A stretch of 17,035 nucleotides of DNA from Methanosarcinales archaeon (GTDB taxonomy: Archaea > Halobacteriota > Syntropharchaeia > Alkanophagales > Methanospirareceae). Shown here in pieces: positions 1-7,774 of this stretch (position 1 is its first letter; every line of letters starts with the position of its first letter). The notes beneath the pieces were generated by a model. That model saw nothing but the letters and a program-made list of their open reading frames with translations. It was not told the origin of the DNA and searched no databases. The stretch lies in NCBI GenBank assembly GCA_025464425.1, contig JAODGV010000009.1, positions 1-17,035 on the forward strand, written 5' to 3'. Made by a program: the position numbers and the translations under genes.

Positions 1-23
1 TGCTCCGGTAGCCCCTCAACCAT
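1..23 (-). CDS. 5' end of an unidentified gene leaving the left edge
   Basis: An ATG on the minus strand at 23-21 opens a frame that reads MVEGLPE before the window ends. A Shine-Dalgarno-like GGTGATC lies at 33-27, giving about 5 nt between GGTGA and the ATG. A TATA-like TACTATAA at 67-60 would place transcription start near 37, so promoter, ribosome site and start codon are mutually consistent. Only seven codons are visible, so no product can be named. It would be divergent from the DUF92 gene. Confidence 0.4.
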
Positions 24-281
24 CTTGATCACCACTAAATAGAAATGTAAATAGAAAAGTTATAGTATGTGTATAATGGAAGAAGTTCAGTAGCCCCGGA
101 GAAGCAGGTGCTACTACAAGACGCCTGAGAATAGACTGAAAGGAACTATCCTCATCGCCTGTAATCACAATCGCTTATTTCAAGACGTGGTGCGACCTCC
201 GTGTTAGCTCAGGCTATCTCGCGAAAATGGTCTATGAATCATATACAACAACTTATATATTAGGAGCTTCAACTTGATTTT
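24..281. other. Intergenic region between divergent genes
   Basis: This 258-bp stretch carries the likely minus-strand promoter (60-67) and the DUF92 promoter (253-260). Between roughly 95 and 235 the composition is more GC-rich and gene-like. One plus-strand frame is open for about 35 codons from near 109 to a TAG near 215, but it has no convincing start and no family I recognise. No tRNA, C/D-box or repeat structure was found by eye. Confidence 0.4.
253..260 (+). promoter_or_regulatory. TATA box of the DUF92 gene
   Basis: TTATATAT lies 21 nt before the ATG at 282. At the usual archaeal spacing (box centre about 26 nt upstream of the start site), transcription would begin at or next to the ATG, implying a leaderless mRNA. 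No Shine-Dalgarno site is suitably placed, which fits that reading. Confidence 0.55.
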
Positions 282-1007
282 ATGCTGCTCACAACTGTAA
301 TTACAGCTCTTATAGCCCTGTCTGCGGTAATATATGCGTACGTGCGGCGGAAGCTAAACACCAGCGCTCTACTTGGCACTCTCATACTTGGTGCCGTTAT
401 CGTATTAACACTCGGATTGCGATATGCCTGTTCCGGGCTGCTCATGTTACTCGCATTCTTCATTTCGGGCAATATCGTCACGAAGTATAAATACGAAGAT
501 AAGGAAGCCCTTGGCGTCGCGGAATCGAATAAGGGTATGCGTGACATAAATAATGTGGCAGGCAACGGGCTATCTCCGGCTATATTTGCCATTGTCTTCG
601 GCATCACACATGATACTTCTTTTTTAGTCGGCTTCTCCGGCGCCGTCGCTACTGCCTGTGCAGATACGTTCTCAACCGAGATAGGGCAGGCGGAGGGTAA
701 TCCGAGGTTGATAACCACACTGAGGAAGGTGCCGGTGGGTACGAATGGTGGTGTCAGTTTGCCCGGGCTCGGCGCTTCTGTGCTCGGCTCCGCTTTGATA
801 TCGGCTGTAGCGCTCACCCTACGCTTTGATATGCTATTATTCCCCATATGCCTCATCTCGGGGTTCTCCGGCGGTATCGTTGATAGCATTCTTGGTGCAA
901 CGGTAGAAGACAGGTATCCGCTCAGATTGAACAAGCACCATGTGAATATCATGGCGACGTTATCCGGCGGTATCATTGCTATACTGATCGCGTATATACT
1001 GTCATGA
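282..1007 (+). CDS. DUF92/VTE6-like integral membrane protein
   Basis: A 241-residue protein made almost wholly of hydrophobic segments, about six, with short loops. It carries the conserved DUF92 signatures: an N-V-A-G-N-G block near residue 90, a CADTFSTEIG block near 130, PRLITTLRKVPVGTNGGVS near 146-164, and DSILGATVEDR near 206-216, followed by N-K-H-H-V-N-I-M-A-T. Length fits the family. The plant member VTE6 is known as a phytyl-phosphate kinase; archaeal members are uncharacterised, and a role in isoprenoid-alcohol phosphate salvage for membrane lipids is only inference. The acidic and basic residues of the signatures lie in loops, as expected for a CTP-dependent kinase-like site. The gene is alone on its strand, and its stop codon lies inside a 36-bp sequence duplicated from cofH. 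Confidence 0.85.
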   Translation: MLLTTVITALIALSAVIYAYVRRKLNTSALLGTLILGAVIVLTLGLRYACSGLLMLLAFFISGNIVTKYKYEDKEALGVAESNKGMRDINNVAGNGLSPAIFAIVFGITHDTSFLVGFSGAVATACADTFSTEIGQAEGNPRLITTLRKVPVGTNGGVSLPGLGASVLGSALISAVALTLRFDMLLFPICLISGFSGGIVDSILGATVEDRYPLRLNKHHVNIMATLSGGIIAILIAYILS

Positions 1008-1038
1008 TAGTTGCGGTGGTGGGTATGCCCAGTCGGTG
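1003..1038 (+). repeat. 36-bp direct repeat, copy 1 (across the DUF92 stop)
   Basis: Positions 1003-1038 are identical base for base to 1536-1571 and in the same orientation. Flanking bases diverge immediately on both sides (t/a before, a/c after). This copy contains the last bases of the DUF92 gene, its TGA at 1005-1007 and 31 nt of 3' untranslated sequence. It is non-coding beyond the stop, so it looks like the derived copy. Confidence 0.95.
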
Positions 1039-1094
1039 ATGAAAAAATAAAGAAGCATATCGTTGTTACAACAAAAGGAATCCAGATAATGAAA

Positions 1095-2171
1095 TTAAGT
1101 GCGAAATACAGGTCTATACAGCGTATCTCTCCGTCTCGGTGTCCTGCCCGCGTCCTTTATCACCCGCTCAAGCTCCTCCGGGCTCATGTATTCGCCCGCC
1201 AATGCGCCCGCCAATCTCGATATGTTCTCCTCCATCAGTGTGCCACCCAGATCGTTCACACCGAAATATAACATGCGTTGCGCGCCTGATATGCCAAGTT
1301 TAACCCACGATGCCTGTATATTCACGCAATACGGGTGAAGTATAACCCTCGCGAGTGCATGAACCATAGCGTCCTCTACGAATCCAACCTCTCGTTTCAC
1401 CATCCTCCCGAGTTCGTTATTCCTGCGCATGAACTTAAGCAGTACGAACTCGGTAAAACCCCCTGTCTCCTTCTGCAAATCCCTTATAATGAACATGTGG
1501 TTTATCCTGTCTTCCCATGTCTCTATATGCCCGTACATGATAGTTGCGGTGGTGGGTATGCCCAGTCGGTGCGCAGTCATTATTATATCACACCATTTAG
1601 CCGTGCCCAGCTTCCTCGGACATATGATCGCCCTTATCCGATCATCCAGTATCTCGGCTGCCGTGCCCGGAATAGAGCCCAGACCCGCTTTCTTCAGTTC
1701 CTTCAGCACTTCTCGCTCCTCTATTCCCGTATTCCTCGCTACATGATGTATCTCCATTGGAGAGAATGCGTGGATATGAACTTCAAACTCCGATTTGATG
1801 CATTTAACAAGCCTGCAATAATCGTCCAGCACGAGGTCTGGATGCAATCCACCCTGGACACATATCTCCGTCGCTTCGTTCTGCACCGCCTCCTCCACCT
1901 TCGCCAGAACCGCATCCATACTGAGCATATACCCACGCTCCTTCTCACGCCTGAATGCACAGAACTTGCAGTTACCGATGCAAACGTTCGTGAAATTTAT
2001 GTTCCTGTTCACCACATAAGTGACAATATCGCCTTTCGTCTCTTTACGTAATTCATCGGCGATATAGAAGAGAATATGCGGGTGATTCACCATAAACAAT
2101 GCGTCTGCACGGTCTATCTCACCGCGCCTCGCACGCTCGTATAAACTATCGAAATCAAGTTCCATTCTCAT
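1095..2171 (-). CDS. cofH: CofH-type radical SAM enzyme (FO synthase subunit 2)
   Basis: A 358-residue radical SAM protein with the cluster-binding motif CX3CX2C at C64, C68 and C71 (CIGNCKFC), followed by AFRREKERGY. Further family landmarks are EICVQGGLHPD near 102-112, HAFSPMEI near 134-141, and IPTTATIMYGHIET near 215-228. CofH joins 5-amino-6-ribitylaminouracil with tyrosine-derived hydroxybenzyl to make the precursor of the F420 deazaflavin; CofG completes the ring. Both are cytosolic. In many archaea cofG and cofH are neighbours; here cofG is absent from the window. MqnC/MqnE are distant relatives, but the sequence around the cluster and the TIMYGHIE block favour CofH. The start ATG overlaps the stop of the upstream gene (2168-2171, ATGA), so translation is probably coupled. 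Confidence 0.88.
   Translation of the reverse strand: MRMELDFDSLYERARRGEIDRADALFMVNHPHILFYIADELRKETKGDIVTYVVNRNINFTNVCIGNCKFCAFRREKERGYMLSMDAVLAKVEEAVQNEATEICVQGGLHPDLVLDDYCRLVKCIKSEFEVHIHAFSPMEIHHVARNTGIEEREVLKELKKAGLGSIPGTAAEILDDRIRAIICPRKLGTAKWCDIIMTAHRLGIPTTATIMYGHIETWEDRINHMFIIRDLQKETGGFTEFVLLKFMRRNNELGRMVKREVGFVEDAMVHALARVILHPYCVNIQASWVKLGISGAQRMLYFGVNDLGGTLMEENISRLAGALAGEYMSPEELERVIKDAGRTPRRRDTLYRPVFRT
1536..1571 (+). repeat. 36-bp direct repeat, copy 2 (inside cofH)
   Basis: Identical to 1003-1038. On the minus strand it encodes HRLGIPTTATIM, a conserved stretch of CofH, so this copy is the ancestral one. The two copies are 533 bp apart start to start. Confidence 0.95.
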
Positions 2172-3163
2172 GTAATTCCGGTTATTATCTCCTGGTTGAG
2201 GTCAAATACTGTTGCTTTATCCCCACCATTCCTTATTACCAGCTTCTTACTCGCGTCTATCTCACCGACCACAGCCGCTGTTACACCCGCAGCTTCAAAT
2301 ATATTGATACATTCCCTGCCGCTATCGGTGTCTCCGACCGTGAGCACGAAGCCCGTGCCCGGGTACATCTTCAGCCAGTGCCCGATGGAGATATCTAAAT
2401 CAGGCATCGGAATCCTCTCCAGCTCCACCTGCGCACCCACACCCGAAGATTCCAGCAGCATACCGAGCGTACCGAGTGTACCTGGATTGCTTATATCTTT
2501 ACCAGCCGTAGCCAGCTTCTTCTCCCCTATCTCCACCATCGTATTCAACTGTTTCTTGATCTCTGCTGATGATCTCAGGGTTGTATTGTCCCATGCCAGA
2601 TTGTACTTCGGATATATCCTGCCATCAAGGTCAACTGCAACAATAACCTTGTCGCCACGCCTGGCACCACTGGATAATATCACACTGTCACGCTTCACAG
2701 TGCCGACCACACCAACATCAAGAGCATCATATGCCGTATCTGGATGGAGATGCCCACCTACCATCGGTACGCCGAACTTCTTCACGCCCTCACACATCCC
2801 TCTGCCCAGTTCGGAACACAGATTCTTCTTCTGCGTTGACGTCAGGTTCACCATTGCGAGCGGAGTGCCACCCATCGCCGCTATATCGTTCACATTCACC
2901 AGTACCGCGCAATAACCCGCCCACCATGGATCGGCATTCAGCAATTTACCCCATATCCCGTCTATTGCGAGCAATATGAAGTTGTCATCATCCACTTTCA
3001 GCACCGCGGCATCCTCGCCAAAGCCCGCTACCGTCTTGCTACCCATCATATCGGCATTCCCGAGTGTTTTGACAAGATCCTTTATCGCACTCTTTCGTTT
3101 CACACCCTCAAAGTTCCTCAGTTCCTCTGCTAAGGATTCCAGATTCACGCTCATTTCACGCAT
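2168..3163 (-). CDS. Methanogenesis marker 2-like AIR synthase-related (PurM-fold) protein
   Basis: A 331-residue PurM/ThiL/HypE-fold protein. The nucleotide-binding N-terminal half shows GFGEDAAVL (47-55), ILLAIDGIW (63-71) and NVNDIAAMGG (90-99), and GGHLHPDT follows at 136-143. The opening NLESLAEELRNFEGVKRK, together with DPWWAGYCAVLVNVNDIA, resembles the 'putative methanogenesis marker protein 2' family, which is nearly confined to methanogens and their relatives and has no settled reaction. The fold predicts an ATP-dependent step through an acyl- or iminophosphate. The first ATG (3163) has GAGGTG at 3180-3175, 11 nt upstream. The internal ATG at 3154 makes a neat ATGA overlap with the stop of the preceding gene and gives 328 residues. 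Both starts are plausible. It is the middle gene of a three-gene operon with HAD and cofH. Confidence 0.8.
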   Translation of the reverse strand: MREMSVNLESLAEELRNFEGVKRKSAIKDLVKTLGNADMMGSKTVAGFGEDAAVLKVDDDNFILLAIDGIWGKLLNADPWWAGYCAVLVNVNDIAAMGGTPLAMVNLTSTQKKNLCSELGRGMCEGVKKFGVPMVGGHLHPDTAYDALDVGVVGTVKRDSVILSSGARRGDKVIVAVDLDGRIYPKYNLAWDNTTLRSSAEIKKQLNTMVEIGEKKLATAGKDISNPGTLGTLGMLLESSGVGAQVELERIPMPDLDISIGHWLKMYPGTGFVLTVGDTDSGRECINIFEAAGVTAAVVGEIDASKKLVIRNGGDKATVFDLNQEIITGIT

Positions 3164-3972
3164 CTGTGCTCTTCCACCTCTTCTATTATTCCTTTCAGTT
3201 CCTCTATATCCTTTATCCTGAAATCAGCAACCTCGAACAGCTCACCCGGTCTGTCCGCAGCTTCCTGTAACGATAAAACCGCTATATCTGATTCACAAAA
3301 CGCGAGATAATCATTCCTGTCATCTCCCACCATCATCACCTTATACCTGCTCTTCAATTCATGCACCAGATCTCGCTTATCCTCCGGCGTCATCATACCA
3401 AATATGTTATCTGTTGGTACTTCAGGTATATAAGGAGAGATCTCATCGGGTTCCACCCTGTCACCAGATGCTATGAATATCTCATAACCCTTCTGACTCA
3501 GGTACTTCAGAATCCTGCGCGTCCCCGGGAACAAATTTATACCACCAGCTATCAGATATTTTACACTTTTGCTCGCCATATCAGCTATCAAAGCAATTCC
3601 TGTCACCGGCAGAATATTGCATCGCCTTAAAAGGCGCATCGCCTCATGCACATCCCCCATCCTGATCTGCTCATCGTTCAAAATCGTATCTATCACCTCT
3701 CTATCATCTACCCCTTCTCTCTTATATATCACTTTAATTTCTATTTTTTTCTCCCTCATCACCTGGGACAGTAACTTCGAATCGTCTTCTATCGCCAGGG
3801 TATCACCATAGCGAGTCTTTAATATCACCATTGCACCCTTAACCAATCTGTCCGTACAGGTCAACCCCGATACCCTGCTCCGTTTCGTTATACCACGATC
3901 TATAATCTTTATTATTCTGAACGGGGCATAGAGCACGCCAGCCCCGTCAAACACTACCGCTAAATCACTCAT
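3151..3972 (-). CDS. HAD-superfamily phosphatase-like protein, P-type-ATPase-like motif I
   Basis: A 273-residue protein with the four haloacid dehalogenase motifs. Motif I is VFDGAGVLY with nucleophile D9; the usual second aspartate is Ala11, as if DKTGT of P-type ATPases had become DGAGV. Motif II is IFIASGD (S169), motif III is TPEDKRDLV (K199), and motif IV is VGDDRNDYLAF (216-225). About 120 residues separate motif I and the rest, more than in a minimal HAD, so an inserted cap-like segment is present. Missing Asp at +2 usually means no acid/base for phosphatase release, so phosphotransfer or a non-classical role is possible. It heads the operon with marker 2 and cofH, overlapping marker 2 by 13 nt (or by 4 nt with the internal start). 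The substrate is unknown; a link to a methanogen-specific cofactor is inference from position. Confidence 0.75.
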   Translation of the reverse strand: MSDLAVVFDGAGVLYAPFRIIKIIDRGITKRSRVSGLTCTDRLVKGAMVILKTRYGDTLAIEDDSKLLSQVMREKKIEIKVIYKREGVDDREVIDTILNDEQIRMGDVHEAMRLLRRCNILPVTGIALIADMASKSVKYLIAGGINLFPGTRRILKYLSQKGYEIFIASGDRVEPDEISPYIPEVPTDNIFGMMTPEDKRDLVHELKSRYKVMMVGDDRNDYLAFCESDIAVLSLQEAADRPGELFEVADFRIKDIEELKGIIEEVEEHRCVK

Positions 3973-4075
3973 TGTTCATCATCTATAATAAGATGATAAT
4001 ATCCCATGGCATTTAATATTTAAAGTGATACACGGCAAAAATTACTTTATAGATGACTGATATTATTACAGAGAG
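3973..4075. promoter_or_regulatory. Divergent promoter region between the HAD operon and mcm
   Basis: This 103-bp AT-rich spacer serves two divergent genes. Towards mcm, TTTATAG at 4046-4052 lies about 27 nt before the ATG at 4076, predicting a leaderless mcm transcript. Towards the HAD gene, TTTAAATATT on the minus strand (about 4022-4013) would start transcription near 3990. A perfect 7-bp inverted repeat (ATCATCT 3978-3984, AGATGAT 3991-3997, 6-nt spacer) lies 5 nt upstream of the HAD start codon. It could be a small hairpin or an operator half-site pair. Confidence 0.45.
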
Positions 4076-7000
4076 ATGGTTCAGGATCTCGTGACCGAGC
4101 GATGGGAAGATTTTCTTAAGCGGTATTGCTGGAATGAACTTGTAGAATTATCAAATTACTACCCTGAGCAGCGAAGTTTACTCGTTAAATTCGCGGATAT
4201 GGACCTTTATGATCCAGATCTCGCGGATATGGTACTGGAAAATCCCGATGCGGCTATCACAGCAGCGACACGGGCATTGCGAAGTATAGATCTCCCGACC
4301 GGAATCGTGCTTGAAGAGGCGAACTTCCGTGTGATAAAGGTACCGAGAAGGCTTAAAATACGCGATATCAGGAGTGAGGATATAGGCAAGCTTGTATGTA
4401 TAGAAGGTCTGGTGACGAAAGCTACGGAGGTGCGACCGAAGATAGTGGTAGCGGTATTCGAGTGCCCGTTCTGCCATCATGTCTTCTCGCTGGAGCAGAG
4501 CGGTCGGGAGTTCAAGGAGCCTGCCGAATGCGACCAGGAAAGTGGTGGCTGTGGTCGTAAGATCCAGCATTTCAAACTCCTGGTCGAGCAGTGTAAATTC
4601 GCAAATGCGCAGAAGATCAGATTACAGGAGTCACCGGAGGAACTGCGTGGTGGTGAACTCCCACAGGCGATTGATATTTACCTTGAGGACGATCTCACAG
4701 GTGTGGTCTCTCCGGGCGACCGTGTTATTATCACAGGCATCCTCAGATCGTATCAGCGAACCTCCAGGTTCGGTAAAACTCCTTTCTTCGATATCTATCT
4801 CGAGGGTAACTCACTGGAGCATAAGGAGGAGGAATTTGAGGAGATCAAGATAACGGAAGAGGACGAGCGAAGGATTATGGAGCTCAAGAATCAGCCTGAT
4901 ATTTACGATAAGCTGATAAAGAGCATTGCACCCTCCATTTACGGCTATGAGGAGATAAAAGAGGCGATGGTACTCCAGCTCTTCGCGGGTGTGTCGAAGG
5001 AACTGCCGGACGAGACGCGTATACGCGGTGATATACACGTGCTTTTAGTTGGTGATCCCGGTGTAGCGAAGAGCCAGTTACTGACCTATCTTGTGAAATT
5101 AGCCCCGAGGGGGCTGTATACCGGTGGTAAGAGCAGTACCTCCGCAGGTCTGACGGCAGCGGCGGTTAAAGACGAGTTTGGCGAGGGGCGATGGACATTA
5201 GAGGCTGGTGCTTTAGTGCTCGCAGATAAAGGTATTGCTGCGGTTGATGAGATAGACAAGATGCGTAAAGAGGACAGGGACGCACTACACGAGGCAATGG
5301 AGCAACAATCTTTTGCACCCTCCTTCGAGTTAACGCTCGCAACAGGCGATAAAAAAGCAATCGGGGAGTTAGTAGACGGTTTAATGAATGAGGATAAGGA
5401 GAATGTGATAAAAGGAGTGAACTGTGAAATTCTCCCTTTGAAGAATAAAACGTTGCGAATACTGACTACGGATTTTGATAGAATATTTGAGACCCAGATA
5501 GACAGGGTGAGCCGGCATTTAGCGCCAGGGTATTTCATAGAAATCTCTCTTCAAAATGGTCGAACGGTGAAGATAACGCCGGAACATCCCTGCTGGGTGG
5601 TCAGGAATGGCAGGATAACCACAATCCCGGCTGAAGAGGTCGTTGAAGGGGAATACCTGCCGATACCTGCATATCTGCCAATCCATGGTGAGTCTCAGCA
5701 CTTCAACTTCTTTCAAGATAAGAGAAATTACCGTAAGGAGATAGGAATACCGGCACATAGTACACCGGAGTTCTGCCGATTCCTTGGCTATCATCTCAGC
5801 GATGGGAGTTATGAGTTAAATCGTGGTATAAAGAATGGTATTAATTTCTGGAATTCCAATCCCGTGCTAATAGAAGACTACACTTCCTTAGTAAAGAATA
5901 TCTTCGGCATAGAGCCGTATATACAAACGCGAGGGAAGAGAAAAGGCGTACGCATCACATCCATGCACTTAGTAGACTTCCTGCATGAAATTGACCCCTC
6001 GCTTTTGATGGATGGAAAGAGGAAGCGTATTCCACCGCTGATAATGAAAGCCAGAAAAGAGGAGATTTCACAATTATTGAGGGCTCTATTTGACGGAGAT
6101 GGCGGCGTATTCTGGAGTCAAAGAAACGGGGTGCGTGTAAAGTTGACGATAGAGAACCGGGAAATGGCAGAACAGGTGCAGGAATTATTATGCAGATTCG
6201 GTATCAGGGCAACGATCTTTGAAGAGTCAGAAAACATTTATCGTGTAGATATAACGGGTCAGGATAACCTGAGGATATTTTATCATGAAATAGGTTTTCT
6301 ATCACCGGCAAAAAGAGCCCGACTGGAGAAATACCTGCGGATAAAGAAGACTTACAGAACACAGATCGAACTGGTGCCGAACGTAAAGGATAGCGTGCTG
6401 GAAACGGCGAAGAAGCTGAGGATAAGCCTGCGTAAAGTATTTGGCTACTCACACGACAGAGCGGTAAAAAATATGCAAAAGGAGAAGCTCAAAGCGTATG
6501 TGCTGCTATTTGAGTCCAGATTGAGCGAGGTCGAAGAAGTGATGGAGAGTATAAGGGCGGAACAGAGATGGAGAGAATTGAAAAGAGTTCGACGTGATTT
6601 CAGAATTCCGATGACAGAAATTGCCAGGGTGATAGGGGTTTCGACGCAGACCATCAGGAATTGGGAAGATTCTGAAGCCGGATCGGTCGAGAGATACCGT
6701 TCCGCTTTGATTACCACACTCGAGCGAATGCTGGCGAGTAAAGAGTCTGTATCAGAGCTGAGGAAGCTGGCATTTGGTGAAGTCTCGTGGTGTAGAGTGA
6801 AGAAAGTGGAGAAAATAGAGAATAAGGATGTAAAATGGGTATACGATGTTACCGTAGAGCCCTATCATACGTTCATCTCGAATAATATGGTTCTCCATAA
6901 TACCGTCTCAGTCGCGAAAGCGGGCATAATGGCTCGTTTGAACTCGCGTTGCGGGCTGTTAGCCGCGGCGAACCCCAAATATGGGCGATTTGATAAGTAT

Positions 7001-7774
7001 ACACCGATTGCTGAGCAGATAAATATGCCACCCACGCTCCTCTCACGGTTTGACCTGATATTCACCATGATGGACCGCCCGGACGAGGAGCTTGACATGA
7101 GGACTGCGGAACATATAATAGAGACGCACTATGCAGGCGAACTGCTCGCACGGCTTGAGAACATCGGTAAGATGGACATAGCGGAGAAAGAGCATTTCGA
7201 ACAAGCAGTCAAGGAGATGGAGCCGCCAATCCCGGGTGAACTGCTACGGAAGTACGTGGCATGGAGCAAGAGGAATGTATTCCCGGTGATGTCAGAAGGC
7301 GCGAAGAGGAAGTTCCTCGATTTCTATATCGGACTCCGCAGGCAGGGCTATGAGGATGAAGACGCACCTGTTCCTGTTACCGCCAGGCAGTTAGAGGCGC
7401 TGATCCGGCTCGGCGAGGCGAGGGCGAGGGCACGATTGAGTGATCAGATAACGGAGGAGGATGCCGAACGCGTGATCAATCTCGTGAAATACTGCCTGAA
7501 TCGCGTATTTGTGGATCCAGAGACCGGCAGACTCGATGCCGACTGGGTCACCGTGGGCATAACGAAGACCAGAAGAGACCGTGCGAGGTCTATAAGGGAG
7601 ATAATAAAGGATCTGGAACGCGAGTATGGCGAGGAAGTGCCGCTGGATGAAGTACTTGATATAGCGGAGGAGGAGGGTATGGAGCGTGATAAGGCGGAGG
7701 AGATAATAGAGGTGATGAAACGGGATGGTATACTCTTCTCGCCATCGAGTGGCGTTATCAAGTTTGTGAGATAG
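4076..7774 (+). CDS. mcm: Replicative DNA helicase MCM, intein-containing precursor
   Basis: A 1232-residue precursor; removing the intein leaves a 701-residue MCM, the normal archaeal size. The N-terminal domain holds a zinc site, C130-C133-C152-C159, and an OB-fold with the GDRVIITG turn (214-221). The AAA+ core has Walker A GDPGVAKS (326-333, K332), Walker B AAVDEIDKM (388-396), sensor 1 AAANP (N966) and arginine finger LLSRF (R991). The C-terminal 60 or so residues look like the usual winged helix. MCM forms the ring that unwinds DNA ahead of the archaeal replisome. The intein sits in the conserved EAMEQQ/TVSVAKAGI stretch between Walker B and sensor 1, so uninterrupted function depends on splicing. 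The gene appears monocistronic; its end overlaps the convergent DUF35 gene by 17 nt. Confidence 0.97.
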   Translation: MVQDLVTERWEDFLKRYCWNELVELSNYYPEQRSLLVKFADMDLYDPDLADMVLENPDAAITAATRALRSIDLPTGIVLEEANFRVIKVPRRLKIRDIRSEDIGKLVCIEGLVTKATEVRPKIVVAVFECPFCHHVFSLEQSGREFKEPAECDQESGGCGRKIQHFKLLVEQCKFANAQKIRLQESPEELRGGELPQAIDIYLEDDLTGVVSPGDRVIITGILRSYQRTSRFGKTPFFDIYLEGNSLEHKEEEFEEIKITEEDERRIMELKNQPDIYDKLIKSIAPSIYGYEEIKEAMVLQLFAGVSKELPDETRIRGDIHVLLVGDPGVAKSQLLTYLVKLAPRGLYTGGKSSTSAGLTAAAVKDEFGEGRWTLEAGALVLADKGIAAVDEIDKMRKEDRDALHEAMEQQSFAPSFELTLATGDKKAIGELVDGLMNEDKENVIKGVNCEILPLKNKTLRILTTDFDRIFETQIDRVSRHLAPGYFIEISLQNGRTVKITPEHPCWVVRNGRITTIPAEEVVEGEYLPIPAYLPIHGESQHFNFFQDKRNYRKEIGIPAHSTPEFCRFLGYHLSDGSYELNRGIKNGINFWNSNPVLIEDYTSLVKNIFGIEPYIQTRGKRKGVRITSMHLVDFLHEIDPSLLMDGKRKRIPPLIMKARKEEISQLLRALFDGDGGVFWSQRNGVRVKLTIENREMAEQVQELLCRFGIRATIFEESENIYRVDITGQDNLRIFYHEIGFLSPAKRARLEKYLRIKKTYRTQIELVPNVKDSVLETAKKLRISLRKVFGYSHDRAVKNMQKEKLKAYVLLFESRLSEVEEVMESIRAEQRWRELKRVRRDFRIPMTEIARVIGVSTQTIRNWEDSEAGSVERYRSALITTLERMLASKESVSELRKLAFGEVSWCRVKKVEKIENKDVKWVYDVTVEPYHTFISNNMVLHNTVSVAKAGIMARLNSRCGLLAAANPKYGRFDKYTPIAEQINMPPTLLSRFDLIFTMMDRPDEELDMRTAEHIIETHYAGELLARLENIGKMDIAEKEHFEQAVKEMEPPIPGELLRKYVAWSKRNVFPVMSEGAKRKFLDFYIGLRRQGYEDEDAPVPVTARQLEALIRLGEARARARLSDQITEEDAERVINLVKYCLNRVFVDPETGRLDADWVTVGITKTRRDRARSIREIIKDLEREYGEEVPLDEVLDIAEEEGMERDKAEEIIEVMKRDGILFSPSSGVIKFVR
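5309..6901 (+). mobile_element. Intein in MCM with LAGLIDADG (DOD) homing endonuclease and HTH
   Basis: The intein is 531 residues, precursor residues 412-942. It starts with Ser412 (SFAPSFELTLATGD) rather than the commoner Cys, and ends NNMVLHN with Thr943 as first downstream residue. Block B is TPEH (T501-H504); block F is VYDVTVEPYHTFIS. The two endonuclease helices are FLGYHLSDGS (D575) and LLRALFDGDG (D673); both acidic residues are present, so the endonuclease may be active. Residues about 830-865 add a helix-turn-helix (MTEIARVIGVSTQTIRNWED) that resembles XRE-type DNA-binding domains. By eye its DNA is richer in A and G and poorer in GC than the flanking mcm, consistent with horizontal arrival. 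Boundaries follow from the reading frame and the MCM alignment from memory. Confidence 0.95.

Noticed and set aside
269..976. Long minus-strand open frame opposite the DUF92 gene
   Set aside because: It is a shadow of the DUF92 gene: the plus-strand protein has clear family motifs, while the antisense translation is Ser/Pro-rich with no recognisable domain.
1003..1571. Template/variable repeat pair of a diversity-generating retroelement
   Set aside because: The copies are identical, show no adenine-specific variation, are only 36 bp, and no reverse transcriptase lies nearby.
1335..2051. 238-codon plus-strand frame inside cofH
   Set aside because: It is antisense to the conserved radical SAM core and has no family features of its own.
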